Shown here: positions 47,840 through 58,444 of the stretch, piece by piece
Layout of the letters: every line of letters starts with the position of its first letter
Numbering within the stretch: position 1 is the first letter of the stretch
Assembly (NCBI GenBank): GCA_028023455.1
Contig: JAQFVV010006727.1
Span: forward strand, 334,501 to 398,500
DNA: 64,000 nucleotides
Direction of reading: 5' to 3'
DNA from: Epiperipatus broadwayi
Taxonomy: Eukaryota > Onychophora > Udeonychophora > Euonychophora > Peripatidae
Program-made: the position numbers and the translations under genes
The notes under the pieces: model-generated
Told to the model about the DNA's origin: nothing
What the model saw: the letters and a program-made list of their open reading frames with translations, nothing else
The model's database searches: none

Positions 47840-48400
47840 CACATAGTACATACTAATGGCTAAAACAACAACAACAACTAATCAATAAAAAATACAGTGT
47901 ATGAACTTTGAAAATAATTAGGTCAATTTTTCCAATCATATCTAGAGCATAGGCTTTTTAATTACATTTTTTTAATGACAAAAAAAAAAAAATACTTCCC
48001 ACAAATCAAGTTATTAATAAGAATTTTTGCTTCGTAAAACATACATTTTTTTATTACTTAAATAAAATTTATGCTATTACTTATTGCTTTTTGGAATTTC
48101 ATTTATTACGAATTTGCATTTGGCTTTTACCTGCATTTCATTTGTTATGGATTGGTTTCGTTCAACACCACTTTTGTCATAGATTATTTCTTGCTTGATA
48201 AAATATAAATCATTCTAATGCTTTTATTTAATACAATTGTTGCTGCATACCTACATTTTATTAATTATGGACTGCTTTCACTTGTGATGACTTTTGCCAT
48301 GATCAACATCAATCATTTTAATACTTTTATTTAATGCAGATGCAATATGGCAGTTGCTTTTTGAAATTTCATGATAAATTTATACTACTTAACATTGCTT
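47840..48400. other. AT-rich; diverged tandem-like TTTTATTTAATGCA units
   Basis: Phrases such as TGCTTTTGG.ATTTCAT and TAATGCTTTTATTTAATAC recur two or three times between 48070 and 48370, suggesting an old tandem repeat of about 115-130 bp. Confidence 0.4.
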
Positions 48401-48404
48401 ATTT

Positions 48405-48505
48405 TATTTTATTTTTTCAAGTGTCATAGCATCGGCCGGGACGCGAACCCACAACCCAGGCAACTGCTTGTAAGGCAGTCGCGCTGACCTCTCGACCACC
48501 AATGC
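48405..48505 (-). repeat. tRNA-derived SINE (family 1), most tRNA-like copy
   Basis: Minus strand: GCATTGG...CCGATGC forms a complete 7-bp acceptor stem (48499-48505 with 48429-48435). The anticodon arm is ACTGC-CTTACAA-GCAGT, with TAC in the anticodon place. The B box is GGTTCGCGTCC (48439-48449). A 10-nt variable region and a partly paired D arm argue against a working tRNA. CTATGACACTT and an A-rich tail follow, as in the other two copies. Confidence 0.8.
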
Positions 48506-48509
48506 ATTT

Positions 48510-49555
48510 TTATTAACATAAAAATAATACTCTGTATATGTATAGCCAAAATGTATTAATTTTCTATATTTTGACTAAACAAATTAATTTCAAACTAAAT
48601 ACATTTTGTTTCTTTAGTATTTATTTTTATGTGTTGGATTTTTTTTCATTATCTAACATTAAATATTGAATGTCTTTGTAAAAATTTTAAACCTAATTCA
48701 ACTTTCTACTGACACTCAACTGTTAGTAATAGCACACAACGTTTAAATAAAGTCTAAAAGTTTTCTAAAACCATTCAATATTTAATGTTCAAAACACAAT
48801 AAATATTAAAATGTTATCAACACAAACTATGAGGTAAGCATTTTGTTCCTTTGGTATATTCATTATTTTCAAAATGCATATATTTTCTTTCTTATCGTTT
48901 AGTTTCTTCTTTCAACATTGGTATGTGCTAAATAATCACATGATGGATAGACATCTTAAAACACTAACCTTACTAGCATTTTAATGAAATTACAGTTTAA
49001 TTATTTAAAATGTGACTGATGAATATTAAATGAGATTAAAAGAGGTAAAAAGTAATAGATAAATAATATAAAAAATTAAAATAAACAAAAATAACAATAT
49101 GAAAAAATAAAGTAGAAATCAATATAATTAAATTATATATTAGACTCTTTCTATCATCTAATTAATATTAATCGTTCAATATTTTTAGAAAAATTCAACC
49201 TTTATTTAAAATTTTCAAATGCATTTAACTATTAATAATTAGCACATAGCTTAGTATATAACATGTTTCAAATGATATTACTCTCCTATCTTCTTTAGAT
49301 ATTGCTGGCCTAGTATATTCTGATCAATTGCCAAGGTAACAGTCAGATAAAATTTTATACCTATCAGGGTCCTCCTGATTTCTCCATTTTTTTTTTTTTT
49401 TGTAAAGGCAAGGGTAATGAGTGATTTGCAAATATAAATTATCATACTAGATTGACTTATAGGATTGACATTGTAATAATCACAAAATAAAACAGCGCCT
49501 CACAACAGGCCAATATACAAGAGTAACAAAAAATCTTACATCATTTACTGAAAAA
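48510..49555. other. AT-rich sequence, no clear feature
   Basis: A T15 run at 49388-49402 could be a minus-strand retrotransposon tail, but I cannot recognise an adjoining body. Confidence 0.45.
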
Positions 49556-49559
49556 AAAG

Positions 49560-50800
49560 TTGCAAACTCAGAAAGCATCACATGTATTTCATTGATTCAG
49601 AAAACAAAAGAAATTAATATGAAATTTAAGCAAACCCATAGAAACCATGTTCCATTAAGACTTATTGTTAGTTTTAGAAATTCACCATGACAAAACTTGT
49701 TAAGTTTCTTCTTAAAATTCTGTCTTTTGACATAGAAAGATATAATAGTCTTTTGTCAGAAATTCAAAGCATTTTGTAGATTAATCAAGAATATGAAATT
49801 AAAATAACTAACATATTGAGCTTTGATGGGAAAAATGTAAAACATAAATGTACCTGTGATGAATCATTATTTATTGTAAGGAAAAGATTAAATAATGATG
49901 CTAGCTAACAAGCCTAAATAATTCTTCATATTAATAAAATACTGGAAGTCTTAATATTCTACATGATTAAACAGAATTCTTCCAAAAAAAATCAAAGGAC
50001 GGTTATGGATTCACCATCCTGATTAACAACATTTACATTAAAAAAAAACTTGAATCCACAATCATGAATACTACTCCATACCCATCTAAAACCAGATTTC
50101 ATTATACCAATGAATATCTATATGATGAAGGACTATTACAAACATCCTGGACACACATCAATAGCATATCTTTTTCAATTAATTTCCTAATAGAATTAGA
50201 AGAGAATAAAAACTGGCATTCTTAGATACTCTTGTGACAAGATTCCCTCATGGCAAAATCAAACTACACTTTACAGAAACCTCACATACACATTCAATCA
50301 TGGCAGAAACACAAAACATGGAATTATACTATCACTATAGACCAGAGCAAAAAAAAATTGTTCAGAAGGCAGTGATTTGGAAAAAGAAAAGACCTACATA
50401 GAACAAACTCTGCTCTCTAAAAAATGCAACAAAAAAAAACATAAAAAACATCAATTATAAGTATTGTAGCAGACAAACTAAATAAAATATGCAATCAATA
50501 TAATGCCAGAACAGCTTTCCAAAACCATAGCAAACTATAATTATCACAATCTCTACAAAATTTAAATTTGAAATGCTGAAAAACAAAAACTACATCTATG
50601 AAGTGCCATTTAAATGTGGAAAGGATATATATTGGTGAAACCAGTCATTCTATTAAAAAGTGATTAAAAGATATAAACTGAATATTAGAAAAGCTAAGGT
50701 AGTAAACTATGAATCCATTAACAAGCATATATTCAAATGGAAGAAAACAAAAACATTGGACAGAGAGAAAAAAGTACAAAACAAAAAATAAATAACTCCA
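49560..50800 (+). mobile_element. Penelope-like element relic (RT plus GIY-YIG endonuclease)
   Basis: The plus strand contains, in order, decayed Penelope-type reverse transcriptase blocks and a GIY-YIG endonuclease. I see no pLTR at either side, and the start and end are approximate. This class of element can carry hammerhead motifs in its pLTRs, which ties it to the repeat at 34.5-35.7 kb, though no direct sequence link between the two is visible. Confidence 0.7.
49640..50740 (+). pseudogene. Penelope-like RT/GIY-YIG pseudogene
   Basis: Motifs along the strand: LRLIVSFRNSP (49655), SFDGKNV then DESLFIVRKRLNND (49819 on, the SFDV..LFTNVP..E....I..RL block), KKKLESTIMNTTPYPSKTRF then HYTNEYLYDEG (about 50040-50130, where Y.DD is lost), LDTLVTRFPHGKIKLHF (50222, the FLDV.V block) and HFTETSHTHS. 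It ends with NYIYEVPFKCGKD and IYIGETSHSI (about 50589-50660), the Y...P..C...YIGET pattern of the GIY-YIG nuclease of Penelope elements. At least four frameshifts and several stops make it inactive. Confidence 0.75.
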
Positions 50801-51283
50801 CAATTCAACCTAGTATGGTAATTCATAATGTTTAGGAATACTCATTAATCTTGTCTTTAAAAAAAGAGAAACCAGAAGAATCTTCATAAAAATAAAATAT
50901 CTATTGAATAACTTAGTTGGATGAAGTGTCACTTTCAATTCAATATTCATGAATCTAAAAATCCCTAGTTTGATTCACATACTAAACCAGAAACACTAGA
51001 AGAAGAAAGGAAAATAAAAGTATTCAAAACATAGTTATATACTAATCTGTATGCTATAACTAATAATTGAATGTATTTGAAAAGATTAAATAGAATTTTA
51101 ACATTTTCTAAAAACATTTAACAAATAATATTACAAGATGGAAACAGGCTAATATAAAATTACAACTAAAGTATCATCATCATCAATTTTAAGACAACCA
51201 TTTATAATCTTTAAGGTACAAATAACATATTTTCTTGCCATGCTTACAACCTAAGTTAGAATCTGGGCTAGATAAATTTGAAA

Positions 51284-51640
51284 GTTTTTTTTAATAAATT
51301 TTATAAAATATTATTAACTATTCATTATCATCATTCATCAACATTTTATACCATTGCTGATCCACTGCAGAATGAAGATATTTCCAAATTAAATTCATAT
51401 TTTCCAATCTCTAGCCTCTCTTCTCCACATTACCTCAGCCTACTTTATTATTTCATCCATCTCACATGTGATCTCATTCTAGGTCTTTTACAATCTCCTA
51501 GAATCCGGTTTAAGATTTCAATTGTCCTTCTATTATCATCTCATTTTAGCAATTTATCAAATTCCAATCTATTAATTCCTTCAATAATGTCAGTAACACT
51601 TGTTTGTTCTCTCACTCATGTATTTTGTTTTTGATCTCTT
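51284..51640 (-). pseudogene. RTE-clade LINE C-terminus
   Basis: The minus-strand frame gives TSVTDIIEGINRLEFDKLLK, then DDNRRTIEILNRILGD, then KRPRMRSHVRWMK, matching the RTGVTDIIERI.RLKW..HIAR.DD.RW...ILEW.PR...R.RGRP..RW region of RTE/BovB-type LINEs. One stop replaces part of the ARxD loop. A (CAT)n-like patch at 51176-51188, 3' of it in minus sense, fits the short tandem tail of RTE elements. Confidence 0.7.
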
Positions 51641-51649
51641 AGTTATTCC

Positions 51650-53690
51650 AATTAGTAAATGACTATCTAACTATTCTAAGATAGAGGGTAAAACAAGGGT
51701 AAAAAATTGCTCAAATTGTTTTTATTCAGAATTTGACAAATCAGGTGATTTACCATTCTTCTGTGAGAGACTGCTACAGAAGTTATTTTACATTTGATCC
51801 TTACCTGAATGCTTTCCACAATATAATATCACATTTCTAATTGCAATCATAATTAGTTTGCTTAAATGTTTCAAACATTAGTTAAGAAAAGGTTTATTCA
51901 GTATGTTAATTTTGTTAACTGCAAGTGATCTGGTAAAGTAAAGCCAGAATCATAGCACTCATGGAATGGCTGGGTATACTGTAACATTTAAACATACAAT
52001 GCTAATTTATTTAAATTAGCAATTTAAATATTCCATTTGTTGGAGAGTTAGATGCTACTCCCTTTATTATTAATGATCTGGTTATTGTTAGCAATAAACC
52101 ATTCTTCTTTCACTTTACATTTTCTATCGTCTTGCTCCAGGAAAACAATTTTAACATTTATTGGATCAAAAACGTGGTCAGATTTTTATTTTGTACTCCC
52201 AGAAAATGGATATATATTTTGAGTTATTTTTAGCTCACTTATACAAATATGGCTATATTTGTCATAGACTCCCCAATAATATACAGATTTGCAAACAACA
52301 TTGTTGCACTCACTTTTATATACGATTTGAAGTGTTTGATTCTGGGATATTTTATGCAATAGTAAAGCTTGGATGCAAGCGTAATTATCAACTCTAAGGA
52401 TAAAAGCAATTATAACATATAATAGGTATCTATTTCTCAGAAAATAGAAAAGACATGAAGCCATCTACATTCCTGCTCAAGGAATCATTTATTTGGTATC
52501 TATTGCTGTAAAAGTAATACAAATTAAAAATATTTCAAGATAAAGACCAATGCAAGGGAAAAAAATTCATAGTTATCTGTTTATTTTATCTTCAAGCCCA
52601 TATCTGAGGTAAATTCATACTTGAAAGACAATATTTTTAACAGTCCATATTGAAAAACAGATTATGACTTATGTATTACAACTTAAGAATTTGCCCTGAA
52701 ATCAAAGTACTAGTTTTATTTGGAGTAAATATTCCTTCAGTTAAATAAACATTGATTTCTTCAAATACCATAACACTGTTTAACAATCATGTCCTAGCTA
52801 TTTGAGAATAAATATACTTTTTAAAAAAATATATAATAACTGAATTTATATTTGTCAAAAAAAAGTATTTTAATGAAACCTAAGTTAGAGGCACATTGAT
52901 AATATATTTTTTAAAAATCTAATTCTTGCAATCTTGCAAATTTCTGGTTCCTAAATAATTTGTGCATAATAAAACTCTCATTCTGCTGTCTAATATTAAA
53001 GTAACTGTAATTAGTTAATATGCAAACATTTATTTTTTAAATCACAGTATTATTTTCGAATCAAAAACTCGTCTATTACTTGAAATATTTTTCTAATACT
53101 TCAGATTGCTGCATAATTCTTGCCAAGATAAACTGTCAAATAATTGGCATACTTATGTTGCAGTAAAAGCTTTTGGTAAAAAATAAAAAAAATTAAATTG
53201 GGTGTGAAGAACACTCTGTGGTAGTCCTAGGTAAAGCGAATTTTTCATAATTAAAAAAAAAGCTCACATTATGGAAAAATTTTCTACATCACTGAAGCAG
53301 AGTACTTGTAAAAGACTTTAAAAACCTAATCCACTTCACATCAAAAAAAAAAAAAAATCTCAGATCAAAAATCATATTTAAATATATATTCTACTTTTAA
53401 ATAAGAATTAAATATTAATAATATATAAATATGTAGGTAAGAAAAAAAACAATTCATTTCAGGATAAAGTCATCTCAAACAGAACTGAGAACCAATAAAA
53501 TAAAAGCTAATACTCATTAGGCTTGTCAACTACAAAGAACTGAGAGTTCTAATCATTTATCTCTTTCTTTTCTAATTAAAATACTATTTGCTAACCAATA
53601 CTGTATGGTTAACTAGGCTAGTTATGAGCTGACAAGTCAAAAACCAATCCATAAATCAGATTCTGACCTGAAAAAAAATTTCTATATTGT
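51650..53690. other. AT-rich; one isolated A-box-like phrase at 51973
   Basis: GGAATGGCTGGGTATACTG at about 51973 resembles the SINE head at 3835. The 78- and 92-codon overlapping frames at 52161-52464 are antisense to each other and without recognisable content. Confidence 0.4.
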
Positions 53691-53765
53691 ATCCAACAAA
53701 AGATATGAATCTATGATATAAGAATAGTAGGTAGAAGTGCTAATCACCATAACATGAGGCCTGCA
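53690..53765 (-). repeat. Possible tRNA-derived SINE
   Basis: Minus strand: GGCCTCATGTTATGGTGATTAGCACTTC has an A-box-like phrase (TATGGTGATTAGC), and about 35 nt later AGATTCATATC is a weak B box, then an A-rich end. It lies at the 3' edge of the neighbouring RTE fragment. Confidence 0.35.
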
Positions 53766-53769
53766 TAAC

Positions 53770-54545
53770 TATATTTAATATCATCATTATTTCAATCATT
53801 ATCAATTCATTGCAGAAAGAAAGTCCAAATTTAATCCAATTTCTCTGATTTTTAGAAACTCTTCTCATCACAGCAGCAAACTTATTTCATCCATGCATTT
53901 CACAAGTGGTCACTTTCTGGATCTTTTACAAACTCTTGGGACCTAGTTTAATATTTAAACTGTCTACTGTCATCTGGTCTAGCAATATATTCAGCTCAGT
54001 TTCAATTCAGTCCCTTTAATTATTTTGATAATGTCAGTAATACCTGTCTATTCTCTCATCCATGTATTTATTTTTCAATCCTTTTTTGTTACTCTTAACT
54101 TAAATCCCTCCATACTTCACTGAGTACTTTGATGTCTTTATATTGCTCTTCTGTTAACCATCCAAGTTTCAGATTCCAAACATGTTTATTAAAACCCCTC
54201 CTTTTCAAACACATAGGCATGTTTCTTTTTAATATTAAATTATTTCTATCAAAAGCACTCCAGCCAAGTTTAATTCTGAATAATTTAGTCCATTACATTT
54301 CTAACAGTAATAATAATCTGATTGAGGTATTTGTAGCTGTTAACTTCTTTTAATTCGTTATTATCAATCTTTATTTTCTTCTTTTGAGGAAATCCATTGA
54401 ACAGACTTGTTAACAACTATTTTCATCTAATATCTCTTACAACAATTCTTGAAATTCTTAAGCGTAATTTGCAAAAACATCTAGATGATTTAAATAATCT
54501 CCATTTATTTTTAATCCATTAGCTTCCCATTTTAATCCACAAAAT
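53770..54545 (-). pseudogene. RTE-clade LINE, palm end to C-terminus
   Basis: Minus-strand pieces in order: GLKWEANGLKINGDYLNHL (about 54540), an EVNSYKYL-like block near 54340, IKLGWSAFDRNNLILKRN with MPMCLKRRGFNKHVW (54290-54175), TDIIKIIKG (about 54040) and ARPDDSRQ. These match the RTE order GLKINGE.L.NLRFADD..., Y.YLGQ, IK.GWSAFGK..., PMCLKR.VFNQCV, TDII..I, AR.DD.RW. The ADD box itself is lost. It continues 3' to about 53770. Confidence 0.8.
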
Positions 54546-54593
54546 ACTTATTTAAATAAGCATTTATTTTATATAGCGCATATTTATAAATTG

Positions 54594-54692
54594 TAATACA
54601 TTAAAGATCAGCCTGTCAAGCTATTCATTTATTATTAACACTCTTAAAAAGCGCATGCACAATAGCTTGACAGGCTGATCTTTAATGTATTA
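54594..54692. repeat. Perfect 32-bp stem hairpin (35-nt loop)
   Basis: 54594-54625 and 54661-54692 are exact reverse complements (TAATACATTAAAGATCAGCC...), with loop 54626-54660. Pairing continues three more bases outside after one mismatch. Shape and size (about 99 nt) resemble a pre-miRNA or a very short MITE. AAAATACTTATT occurs at 54541-54552 and again at 54692-54703, so a 12-bp flanking duplication of an insertion is possible. Either strand could be expressed. No expression evidence exists here. Confidence 0.9.
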
Positions 54693-54709
54693 AAATACTT
54701 ATTATAAAA

Positions 54710-57300
54710 CTGCTATAAAATGTTTTGAAATTATTAATTCACTCTGTTGTGTACGCTTCTCAATGTTAATTTTCTTTGTATAACTACATAATTTAATAAT
54801 TGCTATTGCATTTTGATAAATATTTTTTAGAATATGACAATATCCTGGATCTATATCTTGATAATCCAATGTTTTAACTACTGTAGAATTGCTTATAAAT
54901 ATATATAACCATATAAAAATAAATTATTTAAATATTAAAAACAAATTCTAATTTTTAAAATATTTAAACGCTCTAATATTGAGATAAATGCTAAAATCTT
55001 GACTAATTGTATAAAAAAGTTTTTTTTAAAAAAAGCTTATATATATATATAGACTGAATTTTAACTTGATAAATTAATAATACATACTCAAACAAAATAA
55101 ATATGCATCAAATACAGAATCAAATGCAATAAATATATTATTGTAAATTGATTAATACGGTAATACAATATTAATGTTTACATAAACATTGATAATTTAT
55201 TTCTAATAATATTTGCATAAACATTGACAATTAGTATTTCTATTGTTTATCTTCAATTTATCAATAAATAATTTTTTTTATTTTTTTTTTTAAAAAGTTC
55301 CAATTGTGGAAATGAAATGTGATTTGAATCTATATCAGCATATATACTCTTAACACTATTTCTAAATTTAGTTTAGATTAATTCATAAATTATTTGAATT
55401 CTCATTCTTCTCACACATAAATCTCAGTTTTTATTAAAGTATATATTCTATGTAATCTTTTTTTAAAAATCAAAACTTATCCATTTTTTGTTCTTCTCAT
55501 TTCTAACTCCAAATACTCAATTTCTTAAAAATGTTATCCTTCTTCCTTATCTTAACATTGTAATCCTATCCTTTAAAATCATAATTCAGTTATTTTTCAT
55601 CTCTATCCCAATTATTTTATTTTCTTTATTTAAAATATTTGTTTAGTACCATGTCTAATATTAATGTGGAAAATTGTACGAGTTTTTGATACACCTTCAC
55701 TCCAGCTACCATCAATCAATTATTTTCAAAGTCTTTGCTCAAACACAATGCACTGCTTCAATTTCTAAAACCATACCTACACTATTACCCTCACTATAAC
55801 TTTCTTAATAAAATAAAAATGATATCTTCGCATTCCAATTTCAATCTTATATGTTTCATTTTTGAATTTAAATTCTTATACTTTTAACATAAGGCTTCAG
55901 TGATTATTAAGGCTTAAACTGGATTCCATTAATGTATGGAGAGTTTGTTACTGTTTCAAAATTACATTTCCTTATGTAATGTTAGGAACTGATAATCTAA
56001 TAGGATGTTTTTTAAAAAAAATGTCCATTATATCTACTTATTATTTTAAAATAAACATTAATTTATTACAAATGTGTTAAATAAATTAATTTTTTTGAAT
56101 GTACACTATTTATATTATAATTATTCCAATAAAATCAGTTCAAATTCATTAAATAATTATGTATTAATATATTCTGGAAATAGCAGATGGGATATTAAAA
56201 ATACATATAATAGTATAACAAAAGGATTTTTGTTACAGTTATGAAAAAATTTGCTTGACACTTATATGAATGTACAATTTTGTCTACATATGCATACAAT
56301 AAAAATCTTTTTTTTTTTTTAAAATATAAAATAATTTAATATTACTATAAGATTATATACAGGATAAATTCATCATATTGATTACAATTTCAGGCAGTAA
56401 ATCAAAATAAATGTAAAATTCCAAGTCTTCCTTAAATTCGACTACCATATGGAAATAAGGATTACAACGGTGGCACTAGAATGGAAAAAAGGAAAACCGA
56501 TCTTGTTTAAAATAAATGTAGAACTGACTACAATTCTGTTTTTTGTTCTTGAATTATTAATTTCTGTGAAAAGAAAACACTAATAGAACATGAAACAAAA
56601 TGAAAATTTTTGTAAAACTTAATAATAAATCTATTTATTGAAGTTTTATGTTAATTCCAAAAAAAATCTATTACTACAGAGGAGGAAATAAATTGCCAGC
56701 ATTACTCAAAGATGATAAATGATTTTGCAATGCTTAAATTTTCTTGTATAGATTCAAGATAATCAACTGACTGATAAAACAGTCTCCTGATATAAAAATT
56801 GCAACTGGAATTAAAAAAATTTTTTTTTTTTAGATAGATAAGGATTTTCCAACAAGCTTAAAATATTTTAAGCCCGTCTGTCTTTAATTGATGTAATTAA
56901 TCATCTATTATGGACTAATCAGACAAATAAAGTATCTAGATAAAAAAATAATAATCTGAAGGATATTAATTCATTGACTGTATAATTAAAAACACACCCA
57001 TACAACTGTAACTAGGTGAAGTCTTCAATACAAGTAAAAATGATATATGTTTATATGATGTATTAATAATTTCAAAAGTAATTAATATAAAACTACAAAT
57101 CATTCAAAAATTATTAAAAATAGAGAATTATTTCTTTTGTTTTTAATTTGTCTCTCTTTCACTCAATAAAATATATATAATGAAAAAAATGTTTAATATG
57201 GTAAACTTTCATTAAGAAAATGAACATATATTAATCTGCATATATTCAAATAATTATGAATCTACAACATGAATTGTAATATTTTCTTGTTAAAATAAAG
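54710..57300. other. AT-rich; relic of the hammerhead-repeat end at 55934
   Basis: AATGTATGGAGAGTTTGTTA at 55932-55951 followed by ACATTTCCTTATG resembles the unit end of the 34.5-kb repeat. The plus strand is C+T-rich at 55430-55880, perhaps an old antisense LINE, without motifs. Nothing else is seen. Confidence 0.4.
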
Positions 57301-58080
57301 CAATAGTTTTCAACCAAGGTGCAATAATGACATTTTAGAGGTGCTATGAAAGATAAGTGATAAATAACTCCAAAATATTTTTTAAGATGAAAATTTAAAA
57401 TTCAACATAAAGAAGGTGAAATAGATATATTATAGGTAGCATGACAAGACATCCCATATTATCAAAGGAAGCTTTAAATTGTATTGTTACAATTTGCTAC
57501 TAATTATTTATAAAAATTAGGCTTTTCTCTAACAACTATTAAAAAATAAAATAATATCAGTAAAAAAAGAAGTGGATGATGTACTTTTAGCACATCATTA
57601 AATATTTTAAAAATCTGTGAATGGCATCAAGGACCAATATCACATTAAATATCTTATTTACGTATAATTTTATTGTAATACCATGTGTGATTTAGGACAG
57701 TGTTAGAGTATCAGAATTATAAACTCAAGATTCATGGATCATCACTCTATCATTTCAGATGTTCAAACATTAATTTCCATGCTTCAAAACATTTAATTAT
57801 TTATTTATATTTTGTTATAATTATTATTTATGAATTTTATTGCTGAATTTACCTCCATAATTATATTTATAAATTATTGAATATCTTTGCAATCACTTTA
57901 TTGAAAGAACTATATACAATTTAAAGTGATTAATATTATGAATTATTTATAATTACATAAAATTATAAAGATATATAAAAAAATAAAAATACTCTAAATT
58001 TTTTTTTTTTTCAAGTTGGGGGTGTCACTCTTAAAAAAATTAAAAAATCATGGAAATAAAGGTCCAGATTGGAATACCAA
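57301..58080. mobile_element. Possible hAT-type MITE
   Basis: The left end CAATAGTTTTCAACCAAGGT followed by GC...TTTTAGAGGTGCTATGAAA has the wording of hAT tips (CAGTGGTTTTCAACC.GGGTGC...TTTTAGGGGTGC.GTGAAA). Near the right, GGGGGTGTCACTCTTAAAAA and GGTCCAGATTGGAAT are compatible with the other end. No 8-bp duplication was found, and the interior is noncoding. Confidence 0.4.
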
Positions 58081-58444
58081 TATGCAAATAGTTTTAAACT
58101 TAATTACTATTATATTATATTTAGTGCTACTATAAGGCAAACATTGATTATTTATATATACTGCTTTTCGTTAATTTTTTAAATCATGTAGTTTAATCAA
58201 TTAATGAAATGGTATTCATTTTAATTAATTCACAAGAGATTATACTGATTTCTAAATATAAAGTGTAAAAAATAGTGAATTAATATTTGACCTGATAAAT
58301 ATCTTCATGCTTAATTACAAAACAAATGCGATCCACTTTTTTAAATATATAAGCATAAACTTACTACATAACAACAAAAGTTATGTATATATCAATGTAA
58401 TAATTAAAAAGAAATAAAGGCCTACATTAAAATGTTTTAAAAGA

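Noticed and set aside
48405-48505. Functional tRNA-Val(TAC) gene on the minus strand
   Set aside because: The D arm pairs poorly, the variable region has 10 nt, and it shares a 3' extension and A-rich tail with two dispersed copies, so it is a SINE.
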